The translations under genes were made by a program, and so were the position numbers. A stretch of DNA of 64,000 bases from Mycobacterium sp. D16R12. GTDB taxonomy: Bacteria > Actinomycetota > Actinomycetes > Mycobacteriales > Mycobacteriaceae. Positions within the stretch are counted from its first letter, which is position 1. Each line of letters opens with the position of its first letter. Shown here piece by piece: positions 52,144-61,299 of this stretch. The notes below the pieces were generated by a model, which did no database searches, had not been told where the DNA came from, and saw nothing but the letters and a program-made list of their open reading frames with translations. The DNA is taken from contig NZ_MAFC01000002.1 of NCBI RefSeq assembly GCF_002013465.1, forward strand, positions 1-64,000, in the 5' to 3' direction.

Positions 52144-53123
52144 GACGCTTGCGACCCGTAGGGATTCGCCGTATCGACAGGTGCGCTGAGCCGGGCGTAG
52201 GTGTCGGGCCGGCGGGTTGTGTTGAACGGGAACAGATCCAGCCAATCCTTGCGCTGCTCAAGATCCAGATCGGCCACCAGTACCGCCGCCGCGTCGCGTG
52301 GTGCCTGCGCGAGAATTCGGCCGTACGGATCGGAAATGAACGAGGAACCGTAGAAGTTCACACTTCCCTCATCGCCAAAACGATTGGGCACGATCATGAA
52401 TGTCCCTGCGGTAATCCCGTTTCCCACGATCACGTGTTGCCAGAGCGGCTGAGTATCAAAAGCCGGAAAGGCGGGCTCGGAACCGATCGCTGTCGGATAG
52501 ACCAGGATCTCCGCGCCGGCGAGCGAGTACATCCGCGAGACCTCAGGAAACCACTCATCCCAACAGGTGGGCATCCCGAGGGCTGCATCGTCAAGTTCGG
52601 CCACGCGGTACAGCGGATACGCGTCGTCGGCGGGTCCGGCGCGAAAGTACGTGTCCTCGTAGTAACCCGCAGTGACCGGAATGTGCAGTTTCCGGGTGCG
52701 CCCGGCGAGCTCACCGCCGGGGGACACCAGGATGGCGGTGTTGTATCCGAGCCCATCGGCGTCATCGGCACGCTCGTACAGAGACGCATGCACCAGCACA
52801 CCGTTCTCCTTGGCGGCCTGCGCGGCGAAAGCGAATGTCGGCCCCGACAGCAGCTCCTCGGCGTGGGCACCCGGGTTCGCGCCTGCCCGAACATCCGCGG
52901 GGTAGCGCGACAGCGTCAGTTCCGGCAGGAATACCGCCTTCGCGCCCTCTTCGGCGGCCAGTCGGACGCCTTCGGAAAGTTGGTCGCGCAGCTGCTGCGG
53001 ATCGGCGAGCCAGCGGTGCTGCACCAGAGCCACGCGGAGCGGCGCTCGTCGTGGCTCGCGCACGCGCGCCAGCGAGGGTGGCGGCGTGAACGCGGTTTCG
53101 ACGATGAATCCCGATGCGGGCAT
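52140..53123 (-). CDS. N-carbamoylputrescine amidase (nitrilase superfamily)
   Basis: This 327-residue member of the C-N hydrolase fold shows the triad as Glu in VFLPELTLSRYP, Lys in TRKLHIPVT and Cys in LGMPTCWDEWFPEVSRMYSL. It converts N-carbamoylputrescine to putrescine, CO2 and NH3, the step after agmatine deiminase, whose gene follows with a 4-base overlap. A 30-residue N-terminal extension precedes the nitrilase core; ATG 53123. Confidence 0.9.
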   Translation of the reverse strand: MPASGFIVETAFTPPPSLARVREPRRAPLRVALVQHRWLADPQQLRDQLSEGVRLAAEEGAKAVFLPELTLSRYPADVRAGANPGAHAEELLSGPTFAFAAQAAKENGVLVHASLYERADDADGLGYNTAILVSPGGELAGRTRKLHIPVTAGYYEDTYFRAGPADDAYPLYRVAELDDAALGMPTCWDEWFPEVSRMYSLAGAEILVYPTAIGSEPAFPAFDTQPLWQHVIVGNGITAGTFMIVPNRFGDEGSVNFYGSSFISDPYGRILAQAPRDAAAVLVADLDLEQRKDWLDLFPFNTTRRPDTYARLSAPVDTANPYGSQAS

Positions 53124-53164
53124 TTGCGTACCTCCTGGGGTGGATAAGAGTGACGGTAGAACAA

Positions 53165-53178
53165 ACTGAAAATTCAGT
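53165..53178. promoter_or_regulatory. palindrome ACTGAA-AA-TTCAGT between divergent amidase and amidohydrolase genes
   Basis: Perfect 6-base arms with a 2-base centre, 42 bases before the amidase start and 17-23 bases before the amidohydrolase start. It could be the operator of the TetR at 50424-51038 for both directions (inference). Confidence 0.5.
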
Positions 53179-53200
53179 CAAGGTTCGATAGTGTGTGGAT

Positions 53201-55006
53201 ATGTGCACAGCATGCGAGTGGGCCCCCCATTTCTCGTCGTTCAGCACCAAAGCCAGCCGCCGAACCGCATTGCGCGCTGCTGCCGCAGTAGCACTCACCG
53301 CGGGCACTGTCGCTGCGTGCTCGACCGGAACAGATTCACGGCCGACGACAGGAAGCGCCGAACCGGATTTCGTGTTCCGCAACGGACGCGTCTACACGGT
53401 GGCCGGACGGCAGGACTGGGCCGAAGCGGTGGCCGTGAAGGGCAACACCATCACGCACGTCGGTAAGGAGTCAGACGCGATGGCGATGGTGGGCCCAAGC
53501 ACCCGCGTCATCGATCTCGCCGGCAAGCTACTCATGCCTGGATTCGTCGAAGGGCATATTCACCCCTTCTTCGGAGCCTTCCTCAGCAGTGGTGTGAATC
53601 TGCAGGTGTCAACCAAGGAAGAGGCGTTGGCAGCTATTGCCCAGTACGCCAAGGAGAATCCGAATGGGCCGATACGCGGATTCGGTTGGCGCGTAGACAT
53701 GTTCGGGCCGGAGGGACCGACTCGTCAGGAGCTGGACGGCGTGCTGCCCGACCGGCCCGGATTCTTCTTCGCCGTCGATGCGCACAGCATGTGGGCCAAC
53801 AGCAAAGCCCTCGAGGTCGCGGGCATACACCGCGATACACCCGACCCGGTCCCCGGCTTCAGCTACTACGCCAAGGACAGCAAGGGTGAGCCGAGCGGCT
53901 ACATCTTGGAGATCAGTGCGATCCTCGACCTGATCGATGCCATCGAGCCGATCACCGTCGAAAGCATGCAACGAGCGCTTGAAGACTGGCTGCCCAAAGC
54001 GGCGGCAGCCGGCATTACGTCGATTTTCGACGCCGGCGTCCCGCCGGTCGGGAGTCAGGCCGCGCTCCTTGGGCTATATACCGACATTGAGCGCAGGGGC
54101 CGATTGCCGTTCCGCGTGGTGGCGTCCTACGTCGTCAAAGCACCCCCCTTCGACGATGCGGTCGCGGAGTTCGCCCAGACTCGTGATCAGATCTCGAGCG
54201 ACCTCGTTCACGTCGGCATGATCAAGATCATGGGCGACGGCACCCAAGGCGGCTACACCGCCTGGCTGCTCGATCCTTATGCGGACAAACCCGATTCGAT
54301 CGGCACGTCACCGTTCACCGAGGAGCAGTGGGGACGGCTCGTCAGCCAGATCGACGCCGCGAGTATCGACATGCATGTGCACGCGTGCGGGGAGCGCACG
54401 GTGCGGGTGGCACTGGATGCTTTCGAGGCGGCGATCGCCAAGAACCCGGCCCGCGACCGCCGGCATTCGATCGCACACCTGATCTATGTCGATGACGCGG
54501 ACATCGCACGGTTCGCACAGCTAGGGGTTGGTGCGCAGTTCTCCGCGAACTGGTTCTCCGCCGATCCCGACACCGTGGTCAACATGGCAGTCCGCTACGG
54601 CGCACCCCGCAAGGACAACTTCTACCGGGTCCAGGACATACTGCGAGCCGGTGGGAGAGTGTCACTGGGAACTGACTGGCCCGCGGCCGGGTACTTCTCC
54701 ACCTACAAGCCACTCGAATCAATCCAGATCGGTGTCACCCGCCAACTGGTGGGCGCGCCCGATGCCGAGGTGCTGCGTCCCGTTGACCAGAAGCTGTCGG
54801 CGGCGCAGGCAGTGCATGCCAACACCCTGGGTGCCGCGCACCAGATCCGGATGGACGACAAGGTCGGCTCGGTAGAGGTCGGCAAGCTCGCAGACCTCAT
54901 CGTGCTCGACCGCAACATCCTTGAGGGAGACCCACACGACATCCACAAGGCAACGGTCACGATGACGATGATGAACGGCCAGATCCGCCACGAGATCACG
55001 GGCTGA
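53201..55006 (+). CDS. Tat lipoprotein amidohydrolase (YtcJ-like, amidohydrolase_3)
   Basis: This exported metal-dependent hydrolase of 601 residues has a Tat motif (SRRTALR) and a lipobox (VAAC). The amidohydrolase barrel shows LLMPGFVEGHIHPFFGAFLS (HxH metal site), DMHVHACGERTVRV and RRHSIAHLIYVDDADIARFA. Near the end SLGTDWPAAGYF carries the catalytic Asp. It hydrolyses amide or cyclic-imide bonds outside the cell. ATG 53201; GTG 53195 is in frame. It faces the polyamine genes across a palindrome, so it may release an amine they use. Confidence 0.88.
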   Translation: MCTACEWAPHFSSFSTKASRRTALRAAAAVALTAGTVAACSTGTDSRPTTGSAEPDFVFRNGRVYTVAGRQDWAEAVAVKGNTITHVGKESDAMAMVGPSTRVIDLAGKLLMPGFVEGHIHPFFGAFLSSGVNLQVSTKEEALAAIAQYAKENPNGPIRGFGWRVDMFGPEGPTRQELDGVLPDRPGFFFAVDAHSMWANSKALEVAGIHRDTPDPVPGFSYYAKDSKGEPSGYILEISAILDLIDAIEPITVESMQRALEDWLPKAAAAGITSIFDAGVPPVGSQAALLGLYTDIERRGRLPFRVVASYVVKAPPFDDAVAEFAQTRDQISSDLVHVGMIKIMGDGTQGGYTAWLLDPYADKPDSIGTSPFTEEQWGRLVSQIDAASIDMHVHACGERTVRVALDAFEAAIAKNPARDRRHSIAHLIYVDDADIARFAQLGVGAQFSANWFSADPDTVVNMAVRYGAPRKDNFYRVQDILRAGGRVSLGTDWPAAGYFSTYKPLESIQIGVTRQLVGAPDAEVLRPVDQKLSAAQAVHANTLGAAHQIRMDDKVGSVEVGKLADLIVLDRNILEGDPHDIHKATVTMTMMNGQIRHEITG

Positions 55007-55148
55007 ACCCAGAAATCGAGGTCCCGCCGACGAGCCGGTGCGGGGCAGAGTTTCCGCATCAACGTCGGGAACCCGGCGGATTGCGTGCGGAGCTCGACCT
55101 GCGACCGCGGATGCGGCCAAACAGGACGCGGCTCTTTACTTTTGGTGC

Positions 55149-55478
55149 CTATGCGCCCTGCAACCCCGGCGCCGCAGGGTCTGCTTCGGAGTTTGTCGGG
55201 GACTGGTCGATGCCGTGATCGGGATGTGCAAGTCGTGACATCAACCGCACGCTTGCTCTTCGCGGCTTCGTGTTGACCGGAGCATCTGTGAAATCTGCCC
55301 GGATCAGAGGTCGGCCGAGTCGGCTTTCGGCGCATCCGATGCACAGGTGACCAGCCCTGTCGGGATTGATCCCGAGCCACAGGTGGTGATGGAGCATGTA
55401 GTACTCGTCACGACCAAGGCCGTCGATGTCGTCAGTGTTGATCCCGCAATCCATGCAGGACCAGTCAATCGGACGCAT
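55149..55478 (-). CDS. small putative zinc-binding protein
   Basis: This 109-residue protein has two CxxC knuckles: SCMDCGINTDDIDGLGRDEY and GHLCIGCAESRLGRPLIRAD. Between them is YYMLHHHLWLGIN. The arrangement is that of a small family of actinobacterial zinc-ribbon proteins of unknown role. The C-terminal third is rich in Pro and basic residues. ATG 55478. Confidence 0.7.
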   Translation of the reverse strand: MRPIDWSCMDCGINTDDIDGLGRDEYYMLHHHLWLGINPDRAGHLCIGCAESRLGRPLIRADFTDAPVNTKPRRASVRLMSRLAHPDHGIDQSPTNSEADPAAPGLQGA

Positions 55479-55520
55479 TCAGAGCCTCGATGCGATGTTC
55501 CCTGCTAATCGGCGTGCACA

Positions 55521-55742
55521 TCATTTGTTGCCGTTGCCGTCGAAGAACCCGGCACGCTTGCGCTTAACGGCATCACGGATTGCGAGCGGCCCCAATGCGA
55601 GGGGGAACAGGGCAAGCCAGAACTGTTCCGGATCGCGGTACTGAAAGTACGCCCAGAGTCCGAAGAGGCCGATGGCGATCACGAAAATCGCGGTCGCCAC
55701 ACGGCCGCGAAACGAGAAGAGTCCAGTGGTGGAGCTAACCAT
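55521..55742 (-). CDS. small membrane protein
   Basis: This 73-residue protein has one or two hydrophobic segments (TAIFVIAIGLFGLWAYFQYR, FWLALFPLALGPLAIRDAV) and a basic end (KRKRAGFFDGNGNK). AAGGTAAT precedes ATG 55742. Function unknown. Confidence 0.7.
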   Translation of the reverse strand: MVSSTTGLFSFRGRVATAIFVIAIGLFGLWAYFQYRDPEQFWLALFPLALGPLAIRDAVKRKRAGFFDGNGNK

Positions 55743-56059
55743 AGTGATTACCTTCGCGATTAGGCACTGTGTGAATTGGAGAGGGCGCGGCCCAGTGCCC
55801 GGCCGGGCCAGATGCTGGGGTGTCAAACACTGCACCCCCCAATCGGGACGCGAATCGGCAGCCGCTGTGCAGAGCGATCAAGGGTGAAAAACAGCATCGA
55901 ATACGCGGGCGCATGTACCCACCTCGGAGCAAGCTCGAAACGTAGCTTCACGACCGGAGCATAGCGCTACAGCAAAGTTCTGACCTGCCGAGTAGTCCGT
56001 CCCGGGGTGACGGCCGGCACACGAAGCTCCGTGACTCTCACCAGTATTGGTTGGGTTGA
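55743..56059. other. 317-base intergenic region, nothing clear seen
   Basis: No reading frame with a ribosome site or recognised domain, and no strong hairpin. It separates two minus-strand genes. Confidence 0.5.
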
Positions 56060-57220
56060 TCAGTCCTTCGGGGGAGGCTCGAGCGCTTCGCTGGTGGATG
56101 GAAGCGGCTGGTTGTGGCGGATGCCGCGGTAGATACCGCGTCTGACGATCCAGGGTTGCAGCACACGCTCGATCGACCACGCCGGGAAGCGGAATGCGTG
56201 GCCGGAGGGTGCGAAGACTTCCAGCCCCTCGGGCTGCACACCGAGCACCGAGCCCCACCGGTACTTGGGCGGGCGGTAGGTACGTAATGGCCGCCCGGAG
56301 ACTCCGGCCTGAATATTGTGTGCCACAAGCCGATCGGCACGATTGCGGGCAGAGGTACGGAGCGGATCGGTTGCCGCGACGTCTCCGACGGCGAAGACAT
56401 CCCGGTAGTGCGGAACGTGCAGCTGTGGTGTCACCCGCACGAAGCCGTGCTCGTCCAGTAGCTCTGCCGGCAGCCACCCTGTATTGGGCCGGACGCGACC
56501 GATGGCCCACACCACCGCATCGGCGGACGCCGGCGACTGCCCGGAGCTCCAGTGCACCGGCTCGCCGGTAATTCGGTCGCACGTGAACCCATCGGGGATG
56601 AGTGCACGATGCCCGGGATGCACTCCCACGCGGAGTTCCTTCAGCCGCTGGCGGATCCGGTCCCACACTCTCGGCGAGTGCTGTGTCAGCGCGTGTTCGC
56701 CGGGAAAGTAGAGGTCGACCCGTAGGTTCGGCCATGTCATCGCCAGGTTGGCGGCGCTGCTCACGGCGGCGGCCCCGCCACCGATGACGATCACCGTATG
56801 CGCGGAGGCCAGACGGTGGTGTGCCGTACGCAAGTCCGCGGCCACTTCGGTGCTCGACTGCAGGGTCGGCTGTCGCCAGAAGCCATTACTGACGCCGGTC
56901 GAGATGATCAACGTGTCATACGGTTCCGTCAGCGGTGAACCGTCACCGTTCTGGCCGAAAACCGTTCGGGCGCTGAGGTCGACGCCAGTGAGCCTGGCAT
57001 GCACCGTGCGCACGCGGTCAAGCCTGCGGAATCGGTCGAACGGGACCCAGTAGTTCTGCGCCCATTCTTCCGGGCGCGAGAGCCGTACGCCCAGTTCTTG
57101 TCCGCTGACCAATCCGGGTTTGACGGAGATTCCGACGACGTCGCTGTGGCGAGCGAGCCGGATTGCCGTGAGCAGGCCGCTGTCGCCGAGCCCGGCGACC
57201 ACGACCCGTCGACGGCTCAC
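56060..57220 (-). CDS. FAD-dependent NAD(P) oxidoreductase (NDH-2-like)
   Basis: This 386-residue two-dinucleotide flavoprotein has an N-terminal FAD fold (RRRVVVAGLGDSGLLTAIRL), a second Rossmann site HTVIVIGGGAAAVSSAANLA for NAD(P)H and DVFAVGDVAATDPLRTSAR near the C-terminus. GTG 57220 overlaps the stop of the preceding DUF1295 gene (GTGA), which fixes the start. It might serve as a quinone reductase, or feed electrons to the neighbouring enzyme; not determined. Confidence 0.85.
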   Translation of the reverse strand: MSRRRVVVAGLGDSGLLTAIRLARHSDVVGISVKPGLVSGQELGVRLSRPEEWAQNYWVPFDRFRRLDRVRTVHARLTGVDLSARTVFGQNGDGSPLTEPYDTLIISTGVSNGFWRQPTLQSSTEVAADLRTAHHRLASAHTVIVIGGGAAAVSSAANLAMTWPNLRVDLYFPGEHALTQHSPRVWDRIRQRLKELRVGVHPGHRALIPDGFTCDRITGEPVHWSSGQSPASADAVVWAIGRVRPNTGWLPAELLDEHGFVRVTPQLHVPHYRDVFAVGDVAATDPLRTSARNRADRLVAHNIQAGVSGRPLRTYRPPKYRWGSVLGVQPEGLEVFAPSGHAFRFPAWSIERVLQPWIVRRGIYRGIRHNQPLPSTSEALEPPPKD

Positions 57221-58122
57221 GCTGATTTCCGCGGCGGGCGCGGCACGAATCGTGACACCCGCGCGATCACGTCCTGGTACTCGGGGCGACGTTGCAGGCT
57301 GCGCTGTTCCATCATCGGGATGCTCGAGCCCAGGAACATTCCCAACATGCCCACCGCGCCCAGGCACAGCCACCACGCGTCCCCAGGGGAGACAGCTACG
57401 CCGAAGAGCGCCAGGGAAACCCAGAAATTGAACTCTCCGAAGTAGTTTGGATGCCGGGACCATGACCAGAGGCCACGGTCCATCACCTCGCCGGGGCGAC
57501 GGTTGCGGGTAAACCGGTGCATTTGCGTGTCGGCGACCAGTTCCAGGGCGACCGCCGCTAGGCCGACGACACAGGCGATCGCGGTCAGCCAGCCCACGTC
57601 GCCTCCGGGTCGCGTGACGGCGACATACGCCGGGAGCATGCCGAGGAAAACCAGCAGCGTGGGGATGAGATGGATCGCCACCAGATCGGCCAGGAAGCTC
57701 CATCGCCCAGCGCTGGCACGCAGCATGGGGTAACGCCAATCCTCATGGTGCAGACCGGGAAACGCATACAGCCAGTTGGCTGTGAGACGTACTGCCCACA
57801 CCATGACCACCATCGCGATGAGCCAACAACGCAACTCGTGCACCCCGGACTCAGACCACCAGTAGATCAGTAGCAGCGGGGGTATCACGCTCCAATAGGC
57901 GTCGTAGAAGCTCGAATTCCGGTACAGCCTGCTGAACACGAAGATCACCACGGTGGCCAGCACATCGGCGATCAGGGTGTCCAGCCACATGCGTCCGGTA
58001 CCTGGCCCCCAGACAAGCCAAGCGGCACCCACGCCCACGGCGATGAGGTAAGCGATGCCCACCAATGCCAGTGATTGCGGCTTGCCCCGTGTAATGGTCG
58101 CGCTGTGCGCTTCAGAGTCCAT
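57217..58122 (-). CDS. DUF1295 family membrane protein
   Basis: This 301-residue protein has seven or so membrane segments and the DUF1295 (steroid-reductase/isoprenylcysteine methyltransferase superfamily) C-terminus: LWSWSRHPNYFGEFNFWVSL, then MLGMFLGSSIPMMEQRSLQR with PEYQDVIARVSRFVPRPPRK. The N-rich NRRPGEVMDRG loop precedes it. Such enzymes reduce steroid-like double bonds or methylate. ATG 58122 overlaps the methyltransferase stop; it forms an operon with the gene before and the FAD reductase after. Confidence 0.88.
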   Translation of the reverse strand: MDSEAHSATITRGKPQSLALVGIAYLIAVGVGAAWLVWGPGTGRMWLDTLIADVLATVVIFVFSRLYRNSSFYDAYWSVIPPLLLIYWWSESGVHELRCWLIAMVVMVWAVRLTANWLYAFPGLHHEDWRYPMLRASAGRWSFLADLVAIHLIPTLLVFLGMLPAYVAVTRPGGDVGWLTAIACVVGLAAVALELVADTQMHRFTRNRRPGEVMDRGLWSWSRHPNYFGEFNFWVSLALFGVAVSPGDAWWLCLGAVGMLGMFLGSSIPMMEQRSLQRRPEYQDVIARVSRFVPRPPRKSA

Positions 58123-58735
58123 GATGGGCGTCTCCTGCCCGCAGCAGCGCGACGAGAAAGTCGGAGTCATCGGTGAAGGGCCGCAAGTCCCAGGTGGACA
58201 GCAGGAGATCGGGGATGAGGCCGGCCTCGGCAGCATCGTCGAAGAAGCGGGTGAACTCGTAGTCACGGCCGGCACCAAAGCCGATCACCGCGCGCCCGTC
58301 GTCCGCCAGGTGCGCACCTAGCCGCGCCAAGACCCGAACGCGGGTACTGGGGGCAAGAAATGCCATCACGTTGCCCGCCGACACGATGATGTCGAATGGC
58401 TCGTCGATGCCGGCCGAGGGCAGGTCGAGTTCGGCGAGATCGCTGACAATCCAACGTGAACCGGGATGGTCCTGCTCGGCCGCCTCAATGAGCACGGGGT
58501 CGACGTCGACACCGACCACGTGGTGACCAGCGGCCGCCAGAAATCCGCCCACCCGGCCGGAGCCACACCCGGCATCGAGGACCCGGGCGCCGCGCGGCAC
58601 CATCGCGTCCACAAAGCGCGCTTCGCCCGCCAAATCAGCGCCCTCACGTGCCAGCGCGCGAAAGCGCTCGATGTACCAATGCGAATGGTGTGGATCGGCC
58701 GCGACTTTTTGCATCCAGAGGCTCTGCTCAACCAT
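58112..58735 (-). CDS. class I SAM-dependent methyltransferase
   Basis: This 207-residue methyltransferase has the SAM motif RGARVLDAGCGSGRVGGFLA, the acidic follow-up VVGVDVDPVLIEAA, then WIVSDLAELDLPS and FDIIVSAGNVMAFL. The acceptor is unknown. ATG 58735 is the last good start. It is first in an operon with the DUF1295 membrane protein and the FAD reductase, so the three may modify one lipid or steroid. Confidence 0.9.
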   Translation of the reverse strand: MVEQSLWMQKVAADPHHSHWYIERFRALAREGADLAGEARFVDAMVPRGARVLDAGCGSGRVGGFLAAAGHHVVGVDVDPVLIEAAEQDHPGSRWIVSDLAELDLPSAGIDEPFDIIVSAGNVMAFLAPSTRVRVLARLGAHLADDGRAVIGFGAGRDYEFTRFFDDAAEAGLIPDLLLSTWDLRPFTDDSDFLVALLRAGDAHHGL

Positions 58736-58873
58736 GCAGCCATTGTCGCAAGTGAATGTCGCGCCCCAGATCAGGCCACCGGAATGCATGGTTCAACTCG
58801 CGGCGGGTCACCGATTCTGGTGCTAATCTCAATTCCAGCCCCGCACGCTATTACCACGAAGAGGGGGTACGGA

Positions 58874-59086
58874 ATGCCTTACAGCGCATGTGTCACAGCG
58901 GTATTGGTGGCGGCGTTAGCCTTGGCCGCGCCGGCCAGGGCCGAGCCTCCGTGCCAGTTCTCGGGAGGTTTGGGCCCCGATGCCGCGTGCACACAAAGTA
59001 CCGATGATGACCTCTCTCCGTGGATGTGGGCAGGCGACGACGGATTTGGGTACGGGTTCGGCGCACCCGGCTATGGCTGGCGCTGA
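58874..59086 (+). CDS. small secreted protein
   Basis: This 70-residue protein has a signal peptide (MPYSACVTAVLVAALALAA, cleavage after ARA) and a short mature part with a Cys pair (PPCQFSGG, DAACTQ) and an aromatic Gly-rich end (GYGFGAPGYGWR). GAGGGGG lies 5-11 bases before ATG 58874. Unknown function. Confidence 0.7.
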   Translation: MPYSACVTAVLVAALALAAPARAEPPCQFSGGLGPDAACTQSTDDDLSPWMWAGDDGFGYGFGAPGYGWR

Positions 59087-59100
59087 TCCGGACAGCGGTA

Positions 59101-59646
59101 CTACACCAGGCCGAAGTAGCCGAGCACTCCCGCGATGGCGACCACGATCAAGGGATTCATCTTGGTGACGACGAAGATCAGTGTGCAGATGCCCGTCAGC
59201 GTGTACGCACGCCAGTCGTGATCCGCTGCGCGACTCATCACCAGTGAAGTCGCCAGGATCAGCCCAACGGTCAGCGGCGCCAGCCCTCTCTCCATCGCGA
59301 TGCGCCATTTCGATTTCTGAGCCCGCTGCCAGAATCGCGTCACCGCGTACACCAGCGATGCGGCGGGAAACACCATGGCGACCGTCGCGATGACTCCACC
59401 GAGAATGCCCCCCGCGACGCCACCGACCGGGAGCCCGGCGGCATACCCGACCATCGCCACGATCAGAATGCTCGGGCCCGGCGTGGTCTGGGAAATCGAA
59501 AAGACATCGGCGAATTGTGAATTGGTCAACCAGTGTTCGCCGCTCACTGAACGCAGGTGCATCTCCGGCAGCACCGCATTGCCGCCGCCGATGGACATCA
59601 GCGACAGCGATCCGAACAGCACCACCAACTGCCAGTAGGTGCTCAT
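59101..59646 (-). CDS. chromate transporter family protein, second half (ChrA-type)
   Basis: This 181-residue CHR domain has about five membrane segments: SIGGGNAVLPEMHLRSVSGE, FSISQTTPGPSILIVAMVGY and a C-terminal FGLV. CHR proteins pump chromate or a similar oxyanion. It is paired with the other half at 59643-60212, whose stop overlaps its start by 4 bases; the two would work as one two-chain transporter. Confidence 0.88.
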   Translation of the reverse strand: MSTYWQLVVLFGSLSLMSIGGGNAVLPEMHLRSVSGEHWLTNSQFADVFSISQTTPGPSILIVAMVGYAAGLPVGGVAGGILGGVIATVAMVFPAASLVYAVTRFWQRAQKSKWRIAMERGLAPLTVGLILATSLVMSRAADHDWRAYTLTGICTLIFVVTKMNPLIVVAIAGVLGYFGLV

Positions 59647-60212
59647 GCGGACACCTTGCGGGGCCACGCCCAGAAGAGGGCCAGTGGCGCGAGGAGGGCC
59701 AGTGTCAGCAGCAGGGGCCAGCGCATCAACCCGTTGAGCGCGAAGCTGGCGGTGAACAAGAGCACCGGTACCAGACCGGTCAAGCACTTCTGGCCCGTCT
59801 TGATCACCATGGCCAGGGTGAGTGCCACGGCGGCGGCCGAGGCGCCATGCAGCACGCCCTTGACGGCGGGCACCTCCTTGAAGCGAAAGTAGAAGTAGGA
59901 CACCGCCAACACCAGGATCAGCGGTACCAGGCATAGGCCTACGACCGCCGCGCCGGCACCCGGGGCGCCACGCATCTTGGTGCCGACAAAGACGGCCATG
60001 TTGATCTGGTTGGCGCCCGGGAGGATTCGGCACATCGTCATGGCCGACAAGAACTCCTCTTCGCCCAGCCACTTCCTTTCGATGACGAGCACCTCCCGCG
60101 ACCATGCCGAGAGGCCGCCCCCGAATGAGGCCAGCGCGATGTGGTTGAACGTCCAGGCCAACTGAAACAGGGAAACCCGCGGCAGTGAGGGATCGACATC
60201 CCCGCTACTCAT
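59643..60212 (-). CDS. chromate transporter family protein, first half (ChrA-type)
   Basis: This 189-residue CHR domain begins FQLAWTFNHIALASFGGGLS and has EEFLSAMTMCRILPGANQIN, the two conserved loops of the family, plus five or so membrane segments. It overlaps the second half by 4 bases and the upstream phospholipase-D-like gene by 8. Short-chain ChrA pairs act as heterodimers. Confidence 0.88.
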   Translation of the reverse strand: MSSGDVDPSLPRVSLFQLAWTFNHIALASFGGGLSAWSREVLVIERKWLGEEEFLSAMTMCRILPGANQINMAVFVGTKMRGAPGAGAAVVGLCLVPLILVLAVSYFYFRFKEVPAVKGVLHGASAAAVALTLAMVIKTGQKCLTGLVPVLLFTASFALNGLMRWPLLLTLALLAPLALFWAWPRKVSA

Positions 60213-61242
60213 GCATCAATTCCGGATCGTGCGGGAAGTCATCCTCCTGGTGCTGGTATGAATCGAGCGGATCCGGCGGGTCATATTGATGCGACAGGTC
60301 CCAGTCGGTGTTGAACACATCCTGCAACCGGGCGACCACGAGTTCGTCGGTGATTGTGATCCCCAGTTCGCGCCGCAGGTCGAAGGCACTGCGATCGATG
60401 TTCATCGAGCCCACCAGGGCGTGGGCATTGTCGACGACGAGCAGCTTGGCGTGCACCCTCAGGTTCTTCTGTTTGTGGACCTTCACCCCGATGCGGCCCA
60501 GTGTCCGGAGCGACGCGAACGTGTCGAGAATGTCCCATTCGCTGATGCCGTGTCTGCCTCCGCACAGCACACGCACCCTGACGCCCCTGTCGACCGCCGC
60601 GGCGACACGGTCCAGGATGACCGCATCGACGTACTTCGGATGTTGGATGTCGAGCCGCTGTTCGGCCGCGTCGATGAACTCCGCCATGTGGTACCGAGAG
60701 TTCGCGTTGCTCCACAACAGTCCCTCGAAGACCGATGGCACCCAGTCCCGGTGCTCCCAGTCGGCCTCGAACACCTCGACAATCTGTCTGACATGGCTGG
60801 GCACCACCGTGACGACGCCGTAGTCGCGAGTCCGCGTGAAGTACTTCTCGCACAGGTTGAAGGTGGCCACCAGTGCCACCTTGTTGTCCGCGACGATCGA
60901 CTTCTCGTGTGTCACATAGAATTTGGGACTAGACCAGGCGACGTTTACCCCGGCCGCGGCGAGCGTCTCAAATGTGTGGTCGTTGGCCCGGTCACCGCCG
61001 GACCGTTGCGGGTTGAGCATCACGCGGACGTCCACACCCGCCTGACAACGGCCGATCACCGCTCCGATCAGGCTTTCCTCGGTGAAAGTGAATTGTTTGA
61101 TGAGAAGCGATGTCTCTGCGCTCTCAATGAACTCGCGAACCGGTTCCAGGCCGTCATCCGGCTCGACGATCAGGCGAGGCGTGAAGGGGAGCACAAGAGC
61201 AGAAGCTAGCACCAAGATCGCGCATAGTTCTGCCATTCGCAT
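60205..61242 (-). CDS. phospholipase D-like (cardiolipin-synthase-type) protein
   Basis: A 345-residue protein with an N-terminal signal anchor (MAELCAILVLASALVLPFTP) carries two HKD sites: HEKSIVADNKVALVATFN and HAKLLVVDNAHALVGSMNID. Phospholipase D family enzymes transfer phosphatidyl groups or cleave phosphodiesters; this one would face the outside. ATG 61242 follows GGAAG; ATGs at 61254, 61269 and 61287 lie upstream in frame. The last bases overlap the first chrA gene. Confidence 0.85.
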   Translation of the reverse strand: MRMAELCAILVLASALVLPFTPRLIVEPDDGLEPVREFIESAETSLLIKQFTFTEESLIGAVIGRCQAGVDVRVMLNPQRSGGDRANDHTFETLAAAGVNVAWSSPKFYVTHEKSIVADNKVALVATFNLCEKYFTRTRDYGVVTVVPSHVRQIVEVFEADWEHRDWVPSVFEGLLWSNANSRYHMAEFIDAAEQRLDIQHPKYVDAVILDRVAAAVDRGVRVRVLCGGRHGISEWDILDTFASLRTLGRIGVKVHKQKNLRVHAKLLVVDNAHALVGSMNIDRSAFDLRRELGITITDELVVARLQDVFNTDWDLSHQYDPPDPLDSYQHQEDDFPHDPELMHE

Positions 61243-61299
61243 GAACACTTCCATCGGTGCTCGCAACATGATTGGACCCCAACGCAACTGGCGCGACCG

